The translations under genes and the position numbers were made by a program. A DNA stretch of 64,000 bases from Klebsormidium nitens (lineage: Eukaryota; Streptophyta; Klebsormidiophyceae; Klebsormidiales; Klebsormidiaceae): positions 139,296 to 203,295 of the forward strand of contig DF237050.1 of assembly GCA_000708835.1 (NCBI GenBank), written 5' to 3'. Below are positions 36,652 to 47,324 of the stretch, one piece after another. Positions within the stretch are counted from its first letter, which is position 1, and every line of letters begins with the position of its first letter. Under the pieces are notes generated by a model. The model was given only the letters and a program-made list of their open reading frames with translations, did no database searches and was not told the DNA's origin.

Positions 36652-39600
36652 ATGGAAGAGGAGAAGCCGCTGGAATGGCGGAAGATAGTCGAGATTCTCA
36701 AGAGGAAGGGCAACGAATTGCTCGCTGCACAGGCGGCTCAGGCAGCTCAGCTGCCCCATGCAGCCTCCCCCCCCTCTCAGGAAGCTGCACATACCTCCAC
36801 AGAGCCACACTCTGCAGCGAACCCCTCCACAGCTTCCCTAGCCGAACCCCCCCAGCCCACCGGTGGTTCGGCAGCGCCCCCCTCCAAAAAGAAGAAGAAG
36901 AAGAAGAAGAAGCAGGCGGCAGACTCGGAAGAGAAGCACGAAGAGCCAGAGAGCAGCGAACCTGGCAAGCCAGCCGGCGGGCCCGTCACACCTCCCTTTG
37001 TCTTTACAGCGGGGGCAAATGGAGCGGACGAAGGCTGGGTGCAAATGCCTCTTGGAGGGCGTGCGGTGATTGGTACAGCTCCACCCACAACCAATGAAGA
37101 CAAGAGCGGCGGGGTGGAAAACGATGCACTCCCAGGCAATGCACGGGTCGATCCAGGAACAGCGGCTGAGGGTGAAGAAGCCACAAAAGCATCATTGCTA
37201 GAAGCGGCCACTGATAGAGTCACGCCCGGTGATGTCGAACACTCGGAAGAGGCCCCGGCTGAGCCGAAATCAAAGGTGAAGAAGAAAAAGAAGAAGGGCA
37301 AAGGGGGGAAGGGGGTTGGAACGGAGGGTTCTGCACCGGAAGCTGAGGCGGGCAGCTCTTTACAACCCCCCAGGTCAGATCCGGCGGGCAGCGCTGAGGA
37401 GAGCCCAGCACAGGACGAAGGGGCTGAGCGCAGCCATGCTTCAGCAGAGGCGGCTGGCAGTTTGAATCTTGCGGAAGATGAGCGAGGCAAACGCTCTGAA
37501 AAGGGCGCCCAGGAGTGGCCCCCTGAGCAGCCCACTGGGTGGTCTGACACCGAGGAGGTCCCCGACTTTGTGTCGGACTCTGGAGGGAGCGACGGCGAGG
37601 AAGGGGAAAGAGATAAGAGCGGGGCACCAGAACGACGGGAACAGGAGGAGATGAGCGGAGCACAGGGGAAAAGGGGGCCTGAGGACAGGAGCGATTGGGA
37701 GGAGCGGTCGGACCTGTGGGAGGGCGAGGAGGGGGAAGGGGAAACTCGGAGTGGAGACGAGCGGAAGAAAGACGGGGACGAAGAGTGGGGGGAGCTGGAA
37801 GAGGACGATGTGGAGCAGCTGCTGATGCTGGGCCAGCTTCGGGAGGTGAGAGCTGCCATTGGCTTCTTCATTGATGTTGGTCTCACCAAGCTAGGGCCAT
37901 TGAGTGAGATACGGGAGTCCGTTCGTTGAGCATGGCGTACAGTGAAATGCTTTGGTCTCATGTGTCGCATGCGACACTTGGATTCGATTTGACCAGTGCT
38001 TGAAGTAACATGCAACCTGGAATACGTGGCCAACAAGTGCGCTTGCTCTATGGGTAGAAATGATGTACTGTGAATTGTAAGTACTCTTCATGGGCTTTGA
38101 CAATGCCAGACGGGGCCACTCGGTGGCACCTCCTGGTTAAAATTGGCGAGTAACGAAGAATTGCAGACCCATTGTCTGAAGCAGCCTTCCTGGAACAAGT
38201 GCGTGCTTGATGGAAATGGAACGCGGGCTGTCCCTGTTGCACCAAGTCGGCATCATCCCTCATAGAGCAGTCGGAATACTTGTCGTGCAGTCCGCACGCT
38301 TGGCCACTTTTCTTGCTTCTACACAATTGAAAGGCCTCAGAAATTATCGTCAAGTGGTGTTGTAAATCGTTTCGAATTGTCCCTTGTCTGCTACCTCTAA
38401 ATCGTAAACCACTTCCGCAGGCTACGAAGACCTCAAAGGTCGCCCCAGCCCGAAAAAAGCGCCCGGCTCCTCCGGCCCCCCAAAAACCCACCCAGACACC
38501 GAGCAAACCTCCAGACACCCAGCAGCACAGACCCGCTGCCCCCCCGACCCCGTTCCGGCCCCGGGGATCCCCCTCCGAGCGTGTCGAGCTGCACCTGCCG
38601 GCCGGCCGGCTGATTGTGAACCGGGCGGACTTTGACGCGCGGCCCGCGACGGCGCGATTCTTTGTGATCAAGAGCAACAGCGTGGACGACGTGCACAAGA
38701 GCATCAAGTACGGCGTGTGGGCCAGCACACCCTACGGCAACAAGCGCCTGCACGCGGGGTTCAAGGAGGCGTGCGCAGCGGATTCTCCCGCTCAGGTGTT
38801 CCTGCTCTTCAGCGTGAACGCGAGCGGGAAGTTCTGCGGAGTGGCCGAAATGGTGAGGATCCCTGAGTAGCCGCTCCGATCGTCTTTGCTGAGAAACGGA
38901 GACGGCCATAATCTGCGACTTGCTGGCTCTTGGCCGCGCTTCTTCGCCCATGCTGGAAGGACGAACGTGTAGGAACGTTAGTTTCGCGAAGTCTGAAAAG
39001 CTCTGGAAATGTTAGATCTGAATTGTGCAGAGTCCTCTCCAGTGAGCTCGCAGTAGATTTTCCTCTCACTTTGTCCACGAACAAAGGTGATAGTACCTCC
39101 TTATATGTAACGCCTGCAAGCAAAAGCGTCTGGCTAACAGTGCAGGAAGCCCCAGCAAACAGCAGTATTTGCGTCTCTTCCAGATGAGCGACGTCGACTT
39201 CGACACCTCCGTGGACGTGTGGCAGGAGGACAACTTGTGGACGGGCCGCTTCAAGGTGCACTGGCACATCATCAAGGTGCGCCGCTCATCCTCCCTGCTA
39301 CAGACATGCGAAGCGACCCTCTTATCGGCCATGGTGTTGCAAAGTAATCCCCATAAGTGTGCACAAAACTCGCACAACCTGGGTCTACTCTAAAGGGTCA
39401 AAGAGCAGAGTCAGAGCACGTGCGTCCAATCTGACACCTCGCGAGGATCGAAGATTCAACTCTCGCCAAAGGTTTATTGAGTCTCTTCTCGGATGTGTCA
39501 AAGTGATCTGTCGCGTTCAATAACCCGGTGCTAAAACTGCCTCCAGCAAAGCGCCGCCAGGTCTGACCCCGCATGGTTTCAGCAGCACGTGATCTCAGTA

Positions 39601-41907
39601 GGAGTCAGTCGAACAGGGACTTTCTGCTTGAAGGACCATGGCCCTTCTTTACCTGCGTGGCTGACTCCTCGTTACTTTATCCTGTTCCAGGACGTTCCTA
39701 GCCGCGAGTTCTACCACATCCGGGTGCCCAGCAACGAGAACAAGCCGGTGACCAACAGCAGAGACACGCAGGATGTGAGTCGCAAACACCGCCTCTCACG
39801 CATTACTCCATTGCATGCGAGCTTTTACAACCCTCCTGTCTGTCGACGGATTGCCTTCATAACGCAGTAAATTCCGACGTAAAGCCGTTCTCCACTCTTG
39901 TGTCAACGTCCGTGCTGCTGCTTCCACATGATCGCATCGGCCCTGTCACTTGAATCAAGGCCTCCAGTGTCGTGTCTGAGCTGCCAGCGCCTTCGCTGTC
40001 CCGACCTCCAAACAGGCATTTAGCTTGGCTGTCTATGTTCTTTTTGATCAGCCTCCCTGACGAACGATCTTCTTCCCGCCGCCATGGCAGTCCCTATCGA
40101 GACGCCTTCCATCTGCTTCAAAACTGATGTCGGGCCAATCAGAAACTGAGACAACCTCAGCCCTTTGAAACTGATTGCTGGCCTACCAGAGCGAGGTCTG
40201 TCTCAGCACGTTTCCCGCGCAGCGCCGCGGCTGACCTGCGCGTCTCCGGTGCGCAGGTGCCGTACGCGCAGGGGCTGGAGATGCTGGCCATCTTCGCGGC
40301 GTCGCCGTCCGTGAGCAGCATCCTGGACTACTTTGCGCTGTACGACACGCAGCAACAGCTGCTGCAAGAAGACCGCGACAAGGCCAAACTGCGCCCGCCG
40401 CCGCCAGGCAAGCCCCGCACTCCACGTAGCATGTGAAAATGCATCTGATACATAAGGGTTGACAATATGCAAAGCTAACGAGACTGCCGCATACCCTGCA
40501 GTCTTGCTTGCTTGAAACAAGTGATTGCGCCCTGATGGCAAGGTCTGGTAGCCAAGAAAGTCGTTCTTTGTGACGCTCGTCAGGAGCTGCTTTCTAGTCG
40601 TGTCTAGGGCACCATGGAAGCGCACTCTATTGTTAGGACACTGTCCCTTTCCTTTCCGGGGCCTCTTCAGGATCCCACGTTTGATTTGAAAGGATGTTCA
40701 AATGCAATGATGTAAGTTTGGCAGCATTTCTCAAACCTTGCTTGCAGTCCTGGGGACGAGCTTTCAATGTTTGTGCACCCGAGGTGACACGTGGAGTGTC
40801 CGTTTGCAGTTGCGCCCCTTGATCCGTGGGACGACAGACCGCAACCCCCAGGGCCGGGGTTCAGACCGAGGGGACCCGACTTCTTGTGAGCAAAACATGC
40901 GTCGTGTGCCACCCTCTTTCCTTGTTGAGAGCTGGAAAAAGCCAAGCAAGTCGGTGGTTGACTTCTGTCGCAGACTGCTTGATGTTGTTACTTTTTCACC
41001 CTGTTTGCAACCCCGTTGAAACGCCTACGTCAACCGTGCGCTTCAGTGGCTCTGATGCTCCGGGCCAGTTGGCTGCCAGCATGGTATGCTGACCTACGTC
41101 TTCTTTGCCCCTCTCTCTTTCAGCCGGCCGCCGTTCCCTCGGCCCCCGCTGGTGCCCCACAACATCAAGACCCGGCTGTGCCAGCGCTTCAGCTCGCCGG
41201 GGGGGTGCAACTACGGCGACCGCTGCCTGTTTGCACACGGGGTGCACGAGCTGCGGCCATTCCGTCCCCCTCCACCCGCGGGCCGCCCTCCCTTCTTCCC
41301 TGACGGCCGCCCCGCCTTCTTCCCTGACGGCCGTCCCGCCTTCTTCCCGCCCCCACCTTTTGGTCCCGGCGGCCCCCATCACCGGCCGCCGTTCTGGCGA
41401 CCGGACGGAAACGGAAACGGAATGGGTCCCGGCTTCGAAGGCCCCCGGCCCTGGTTGGGTCCACCGCCTGAGTTTGCCGGCCACGGGCACGGGCATCACT
41501 ACCAGCAACAACACCCTGCGTCCCGCCTGCTAGATGCCCTGGAGAATGGGAATGAAGGGTTGCGTCACGGCGCGGCTGGGCCGGGCGGGGATGACGTCAG
41601 CGGGGATGAGAAGGACGCGCAGGACGAGTACCTGCTGCAGCTGCTGACGGAGGGCGGCGCGGACAAAGGGCAGTCGGTGCCGGAGCCGGGGCAGGCTCCC
41701 GGGCTGGGCGACGGGAGCGAGTGGGCGGGGGGCCGGGAACACGAGGACGAGGAGGTGTGCTGCATCTGCTTCGAGCGGCCGATGGACGCGGCGCTTGAGC
41801 CGTGCCGGCATGAGCTGTGCCGACAGTGCGCGGAGCTGATGCGCAGCGAGCGGAACAGCTGCCCCGTGTGCAACGCGGAAATCGAGTCAATCTTGCCGAG
41901 AACTTGA
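36652..41907 (+). CDS. YTH-domain m6A reader fused to CCCH zinc finger and RING finger
   Basis: Exons 36652-37845, 38421-38852, 39184-39276, 39691-39774, 40257-40407, 40810-40885 and 41124-41907 give 937 aa. Exon 1 is a low-complexity acidic region with two polylysine tracts. The YTH domain (about 477-640) has FFVIKSNSVDDVHKSIKYGVW, FSVNASGKFCGVAEM and ENKPVTNSRDTQ; Trp498, Trp555 and Trp561 line up with the aromatic m6A cage. A CCCH finger follows, C-x8-C-x5-C-x3-H at 696-715, then a Pro/Gly-rich linker and a C-terminal C3HC4 RING (889-926, CCICFERP...CRHELCRQC...CPVC). Fusion rests on the 76-base exon 6 (APLDPWDDRPQPPGPGF...): the donor at 40407 is GC-type (CCAG/GCAAGC) and leaves phase 1, exon 6 enters with TT and leaves phase 2, and the CCCH exon needs exactly phase 2. 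Expected role: binding m6A RNA, with ubiquitin-ligase activity. Without that splice the YTH protein would stop at 40436. Confidence 0.82.
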
Positions 41908-43173
41908 GTACATTTCAGTGTGAGGGGTGCGTGTCGGAAAAGCTACAGTTTTGGAAACGCGTGGCTTTTGCAGTTGCGGATTGCTTGGTCACCAACGGGA
42001 GAGCTCGGTTAATAAAGGTGTGTATCATCGACGTGTTCGTTGCATTACATGCTCCAAGCAAGAAGGTTGTGGAATTCCTAAACAGCCTTCCAACATGTAT
42101 GTTCCCAGCTATGCCTCATGCGGGCTGCGTTCTTTCCTGTTCCTTCAAATTTCGTACGAGTGCCCTAAGTCGCTGGTTCTCAAAGTTCAGTAAGTTGATA
42201 ACTGTTGAAACTCATGAAATTATCATGTTTGAAAGAGCCATGTATGCAGTCTATGCTGCGGCACGGCATGATGAGTCAAACGCACGACACATGCACGACC
42301 AGATAATGTACATCTACTGCGATACACGAATCGTGGGCGGTTCACGGTTGGGGTGCCAACCGAACTTGTATAGCCGGTCTTGCCGTCTTATTAATTCATG
42401 CACGTTTCTCCGGATCGGATTGTCAGTGCCCACATGTGGGGATATACCAAATGCGAATCCTTCGTGACGTCCGACGGTGTCGTCAAGTCTAAATTTCTGC
42501 GCATTGCCGCCTAGCGTGTGCTCTTTCGCTCTCATTCAAGTCGTCCAAATTTCCATATAGTCGTTTTTGAGAACGTCAAAATCAATCTTGTATGAGGAAT
42601 TTTGAAATAATTGTAACCTTCCACTGTTTGTGAGGAGCTAGAAAGAAAAAATCCAATATCATCGTCGCTTTGCATGTACCATGTGCAGCTATTCGCTTAC
42701 ACGACATATGTCATGGTACCCTTCGAGTCAAGATCCACATGCAACTCGCGAGCGTTTTGCTATAGCGTATATTCAGGAGCAAAGTAGCTAGCTTGTTCAG
42801 CTTTGGCGCGATTGGTCAAAGCAAGGTTCAGAGGTCCCTGGCTCGGTGCACAGCAAGACCTCGTGTAAAGGACCTCGGCCACCATAGTGACTGAAGTTCG
42901 ACTATGATAAGCTTCCCAAATCGAGGTGCACCTCAAAACAGCTTTTCTCTAAAGTTCCAAATTCGGTTTGTAACCTGCTTCTGGTTAGGTGTTGCGTTGA
43001 CTGAAGAGCTCGCGTTGCCAAAGCTTTTTGAACTGAGGTGCTTTCGGCCCGACAGACTTACAATTGCGCCGGCCGAGCTCTCGCTGTCATTGATTGACCG
43101 ATCAGGCTACGAATGTGCCTACTGTGCTTGCAAAAGCCAATGACCTCACGACTTGATGTTCAACTTGTAATAC
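41908..43173. other. Non-coding gap between convergent genes
   Basis: 1.27 kb between the YTH-CCCH-RING stop and the MYND gene stop. A 79-codon ORF at 42904 has no family signal. Nothing else was recognised. Confidence 0.5.
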
Positions 43174-44971
43174 TCATATACAGGCGTGCTCTTCATTATT
43201 TTGATGCAACGTCTCGCGACGATGTAAGTTCTGGCACCATTCCTTGTGCGCGCCCTTCCAGGCAGCTTTCTGGCACTCTGCAGGGACAGAAAGAGGGAAA
43301 GCGTTACACTAAGATGTTCTCAGAATGCACAGAAGGCCAGACATGAGAAAAGGGAGAACTTCGAAAAGCTACTTCTTACAGCAATGTTTAGTGGGCCGTT
43401 GAATATCTCCAAGCAACGAAGCATTCGGCTATCCATTTTGCAGTTTGTGTAATCAATGTCGTCAGTGTCCTCAGTGATGGTGTTTCCTTGCCGTTCACGT
43501 TGAGGCGGCGGATCTCTTTTCTGCTATTAACAAGCCGTCAGGCATGAATGAAAATCGAAGTATGTACAAAGATGATATTACACATGAAAGACGCGGAAAA
43601 GATGTCGATTAAGAAAGACAGGAACCCCTCAATTGAATTGAGCAAGCACTTGCCTCGGCTGCAGTAGACGCTCAGCTTGCACTGGCGGCACACCTTGAAC
43701 TCCCCTGGCTTCTTCTCCTTCTTGCTGCAGCCGGTCGCCGAGCACGACCGCTTCGCGCGCGCGTCCAGCCACCCCAGCCTGGGGGCCACCGTGGCGTCCT
43801 TCACTGGATATTTCTCCCCGTGCCTCTTGACTATCGGCAGAACCCTGTTGAAGTGCGGCTCTGACACGATCGCGGCCAGCTGCTGCGCGCGCTGCACCCG
43901 CGCGCCGTCTTTGCGCGCCTCCTTCTCGAAGTGGCGCCTTCGCTCCACGGCGTTCCGGCCCGCCGCCTTTGCACCGCTAGTGTCCTGGATCGCCACCCCC
44001 AGCGTCGTCCCCAACATTTTCAGGCTCCGGGTGGGGTTTCCGGCCGGATTCGGGCTGGCCGGAACCGCCGCCAAGATGTGGCAAAGGGGCAGCAGGTAGG
44101 TGCCCGCGGAGGGCCCGGCCAGCCGCTGCCGCCGGTCGTCTCCCTGAGTGAGGAGACACAGAAGATAGCACGCGCTCTCGATGAGCGCGCACTCTGCGGC
44201 GGAGTGGATGATGTTGCTGATCCAGTACAACACCCAGCCGTCCAGGTCGGGGTCCTCCCACAACGGGTACACGTGGCACAGCAGCAGGAAGGCGTCGTGG
44301 AGGAATTCGACGTCGGACACGTCCTGCGACGTGTGAACTAGGATGGCGTTCAGCAGCTCCGTGTGTCGCGCGCACCGCAGCCTGAGCTTGTGAGACCAGA
44401 GGGATAGGTGCGCGAGGCACGACAGGATGTTGGCGCGCGCCCATTGCTTGACTTCAAGGATCGCCTCTTCCGTCAATCTGCTCCTGCATTCCTCTGACAC
44501 GGGGCACTCCACTCCTCTGAGGTACACCTCTGTTAGGAGATCTAGCAAGTCTGGGACTGACGCTCTGATTGCTCGGAAGGTGCGCTTGTCTTCGGTGAGG
44601 CAGTACAGCACCTTGGCGCAATCCGAGGCCCAGCTGCGCACCAGGGGGTCCGCATCTTCCGCAGTGTACACCAGCCATTGGCCCGCGGCCGCAGTTCTCA
44701 GGCCCACGGCTAAAGGAGCCAGGATGCCCGCCTCCAGCAGGAAAGCTGCGCAGTTGACCGTCGTCTGGCGCGGGTCCTGAGGGGACTGCTCGAAGCGGTC
44801 CTTGTTTGCGTCGAGCGTGTCCAGTGCTCTCAGCATCGCCGTGGACTGCGCCTCTAAGCTGGTGGAGCGCAGATCCGCCGCAATCTCCTGGAGCGCCCGG
44901 GAAGACTCGGGCCTTAGGATTTCTTTTGCGGTAAGGCTGAGAGCAGGACTGTCTGGCGAGGTGGCCGCCAT
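43174..44971 (-). CDS. MYND zinc-finger protein with long helical N-terminal region
   Basis: Two exons, 44971-43654 and 43277-43174, give 473 aa. The first 400 residues are Ala/Leu/Cys-rich helices (ALQEIAADLRSTSLEAQ, HDAFLLLCHVYPLWEDPDLDGW, ESACYLLCLLTQ) that look like an armadillo/HEAT-type solenoid. The C-terminal MYND finger is split by the intron: CSATGCSKK...CRQCKLSVYCSR in exon 1 and ECQKAAWKGAHKEWC in exon 2. The donor is non-canonical GC (CGAG/GCAAGT). The phase-1 junction restores the Glu codon exactly where MYND fingers have YCSRECQ, so the splice is well supported even though exon 1 otherwise stays open for another 116 bases. MYND fingers bind proline-rich partners; the partner is unknown. 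Confidence 0.85.
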
Positions 44972-45714
44972 GAGGCACCTCCAAGTGAATCACAAGGAGT
45001 GTTCTGTCACCGCCATAGCGTCGGGGCTACATTGATGCTTCAGTACAACCTACAAGCTTGAGATCAGCACTGATAAGCGTGCATGGCCGCCTCGATCAGG
45101 CCCAGCTTCTCGTCATGCTTGTGCTGCGGCTGCGCGCTCCTTCATTCGCCATGAACTTCTGCTATGACCTTCGATTCCTCTGCCCCACGTCACGTCAATG
45201 ACTTTCTTCTAGAGGAAGAACGGAGGACTTGACTTTCTGCGAAGACATGTCACATCTGCGTTTCGAGGTGCGAAGACATGTCACATCTGCGTTTCGAGGT
45301 GCTTGAGTTGGTCCGCTTGCAGCGCCTGGGTCTTGTCATCGTCGCTGTCAAATTGATGGACAAATGATTACGGTACTTTTTGCTGATCGAGGCTTTCGGA
45401 CTTTACCGAGACGAGATCGATGCGAAATCAAGAATACTAGCTCATTGAGACATTCTTGATACACCCCATCGATGCTGCCGCGCTCTGCCTGCCAGCTTCC
45501 AAGTCGGTCAGTTCGATGTAAACTGCCACGGAGCAATTTCCCTGCCCTCCCTCTAATTAGCGCTGCATGTCCCGGTCGCGGTACTAACGAAGATGGACAC
45601 CTGTCACCTTTGCCATCTGCGTTGCTGATGCGTGGTTCGTCGATCAGCAATTCAGGCGTTCGTATGGACATGTAATGCTGAAAGCCTTCTAAACTCTGGA
45701 GCTTCCTTTTGACT
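44972..45714. other. Intergenic region left of the transposon
   Basis: About 740 bases upstream of the MYND gene ATG, presumably containing its promoter, then the transposon insertion site. It contains the 31-bp duplication listed separately. A 67-codon ORF at 45472 has no support. Confidence 0.45.
45241..45302. repeat. Perfect 31-bp tandem duplication
   Basis: The unit starting GAAGACATGTCACATCTGCG and ending TTTCGAGGTGC occurs twice back to back without a mismatch, about 270 bases upstream of the MYND gene. The perfect identity suggests a recent duplication. Confidence 0.9.
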
Positions 45715-45717
45715 GCT
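45715..45717. repeat. Left target-site duplication (GCT)
   Basis: Three bases matching the three bases directly after the right end of the element, the duplication length typical of CACTA transposons. Confidence 0.65.
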
Positions 45718-45985
45718 CACAGGGCGGATTCCCGTTTCCCCGGTGGTCGGGCAAAGCCCGGGCAGTACCCCGGGGAGCGTGTTCCCCGGCCATTTGCCCG
45801 GGCTTGGGCCATGTCCGGAAAAGTTGTCAGATCTCCGGGGTTTGCCCGGCGATCGGGCAACAAGCCCGGGCAACGAACCCCGGGCAACCAGGTCGGGCAA
45901 CAGCAAACGCATGTCCGGGCAAGACGTTTCAGTCAGTCCCCGGGCAAACATCGGGGAATGTCCGGAGAAATGAGAACGGCAGTAA
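45718..45985. repeat. Left terminal inverted repeat and subterminal array
   Basis: The 20-bp terminal repeat is followed by about ten copies of TTGCCCGGG / CCCGGGCAA in both orientations, with clusters of CCCCGG between them. Beyond the first 20 bp the left and right ends do not align base for base but share the same unit. They are probable binding sites for an element-encoded DNA-binding protein. Confidence 0.85.
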
Positions 45986-47324
45986 TCTTGTAAGAAGCAC
46001 AGCAGCAGCACGTAATCAACGATGTAACACATTCAGGGATCATAAGTTGCGTTTGATTGTTTCTAAACCAACGAACGACGGGCTTTGGACGGACTGACAC
46101 TGCTATCATTAAGAAGTACTGGCGAGACAACGAGTTCACAGAACGGCAGTTCTACCTAGGCTTAAACCTAAACTTTGAGCTGAACTACAAAAGTGTTCCC
46201 GGTTGTCTGTAAGCCGTCCAACTCTTCTTCAGGTGGCTTCTCGACCTGCCGCGCGCGTACTACGAGACATCCGTTCAGTTGCGCGAAGTAGCATGCGTGC
46301 ATCGTTATCTGCACCAAGGGAAAACATATCGTAGTCAGAGAGTTACGTTCTGCAGACATGGCAACCTTGTACGCTGCAGCTCGGAGGGTCGCCCTTCAGA
46401 ATCTACTCGAAATCAGCAGTCTGTCGAACCAGGATTCGAAGTCGACACAAAGTGGAAATGCTGGCGCGACTTCGTTTAGGTCCGAGCGTAATCAGATGGA
46501 CACAACCTGCATGAGAAGCTTGCAAAGCGAAAATATTAATTTCATATCACAGCCTACAGCCAATTGATCTCTCGGTTCGCAAGCGCGTAGGCAATACAGC
46601 TTACCTTAGAGATGCTGCAGTTCTATTGCCAGTGCAAGATCGCTCGTGTCACTGCAGAAAAGGGGTTCGACGATTGGGAAATGCTCAAACAACTCGGAAC
46701 GACTGATTCGATTACGCAGTAGATTGCCTTCCCAGCAAATTGAGAACTGAACGAGACCAGAACTGAATGATCTTTCAGACGCCAACCTTGATTGGAGAAC
46801 GATACAAAAGAAGCTTTGACTAGCTTGAAAAACGAGAAAGGAGAAGGCAGAGGCTTCCCACCTTATTGGTTGCCAATTCGTGTTGAACTTGCGGATGTTC
46901 TGCAAAAGCAAAATATGAAGTCAAAAAACCGTGCATTCGCGTTTCGGCACACTACCGCTTCACCTCCTGCTTGAATGATGTTTGCGTGCCTCTTGTGCGC
47001 AGAAGAAGCACTCGCAGATCTGAACGCGCGTGCCCCAATCCGACTCTCCGATTTTGCCAACACGAAACCCGCTTGCTGTGCAATGATTGCAGCAACACGA
47101 AAACACAGTGCACTGCATATGATTCACGAGAGGTACACAAGTAGCACACGTAAAACACACGAGAAGCCACACGCGGTCTTCTTGGGACGCATTGCTGTTG
47201 CCGCCTCTAAGCGACAATAGCACAGGGACCTTGAAAGGTCCCCAATTTGAATGGACAACCAAATCCAGCAGGCTCTTTTGCGCCATCCCCTTAGGACAAG
47301 AAGGTGCCAACGACAGCTCACCTC
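45986..47324. other. Element interior, left side, no gene supported
   Basis: 1.3 kb between the left array and the end of the minus-strand gene. A minus-strand open stretch at 46168-46359 ending in QLKV could be an extra 3' exon, but no splice site in phase was confirmed. Confidence 0.4.

Noticed and set aside
36777-38036. 419-codon minus-strand ORF, very Ser/Pro-rich
   Set aside because: Exact antisense of the acidic/Lys-rich exon 1 of the YTH gene. Its composition follows from the GAG/AAG codons on the other strand.
41086-41907. Separate CCCH-RING gene starting at the ATG at 41086
   Set aside because: The ATG lies within a pyrimidine-rich intron end (CTCTCTCTTTCAG), and the phase is satisfied by the 40810-40885 exon that links it to the YTH part.
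42904-43143. 79-codon plus-strand ORF
   Set aside because: No family signal, in a convergent gap beside the MYND 3' exon on the other strand.
45709-45993. CRISPR-like array
   Set aside because: The short GC-rich units vary in spacing and orientation and sit next to a transposon end in a eukaryotic genome; this is a subterminal repeat array.
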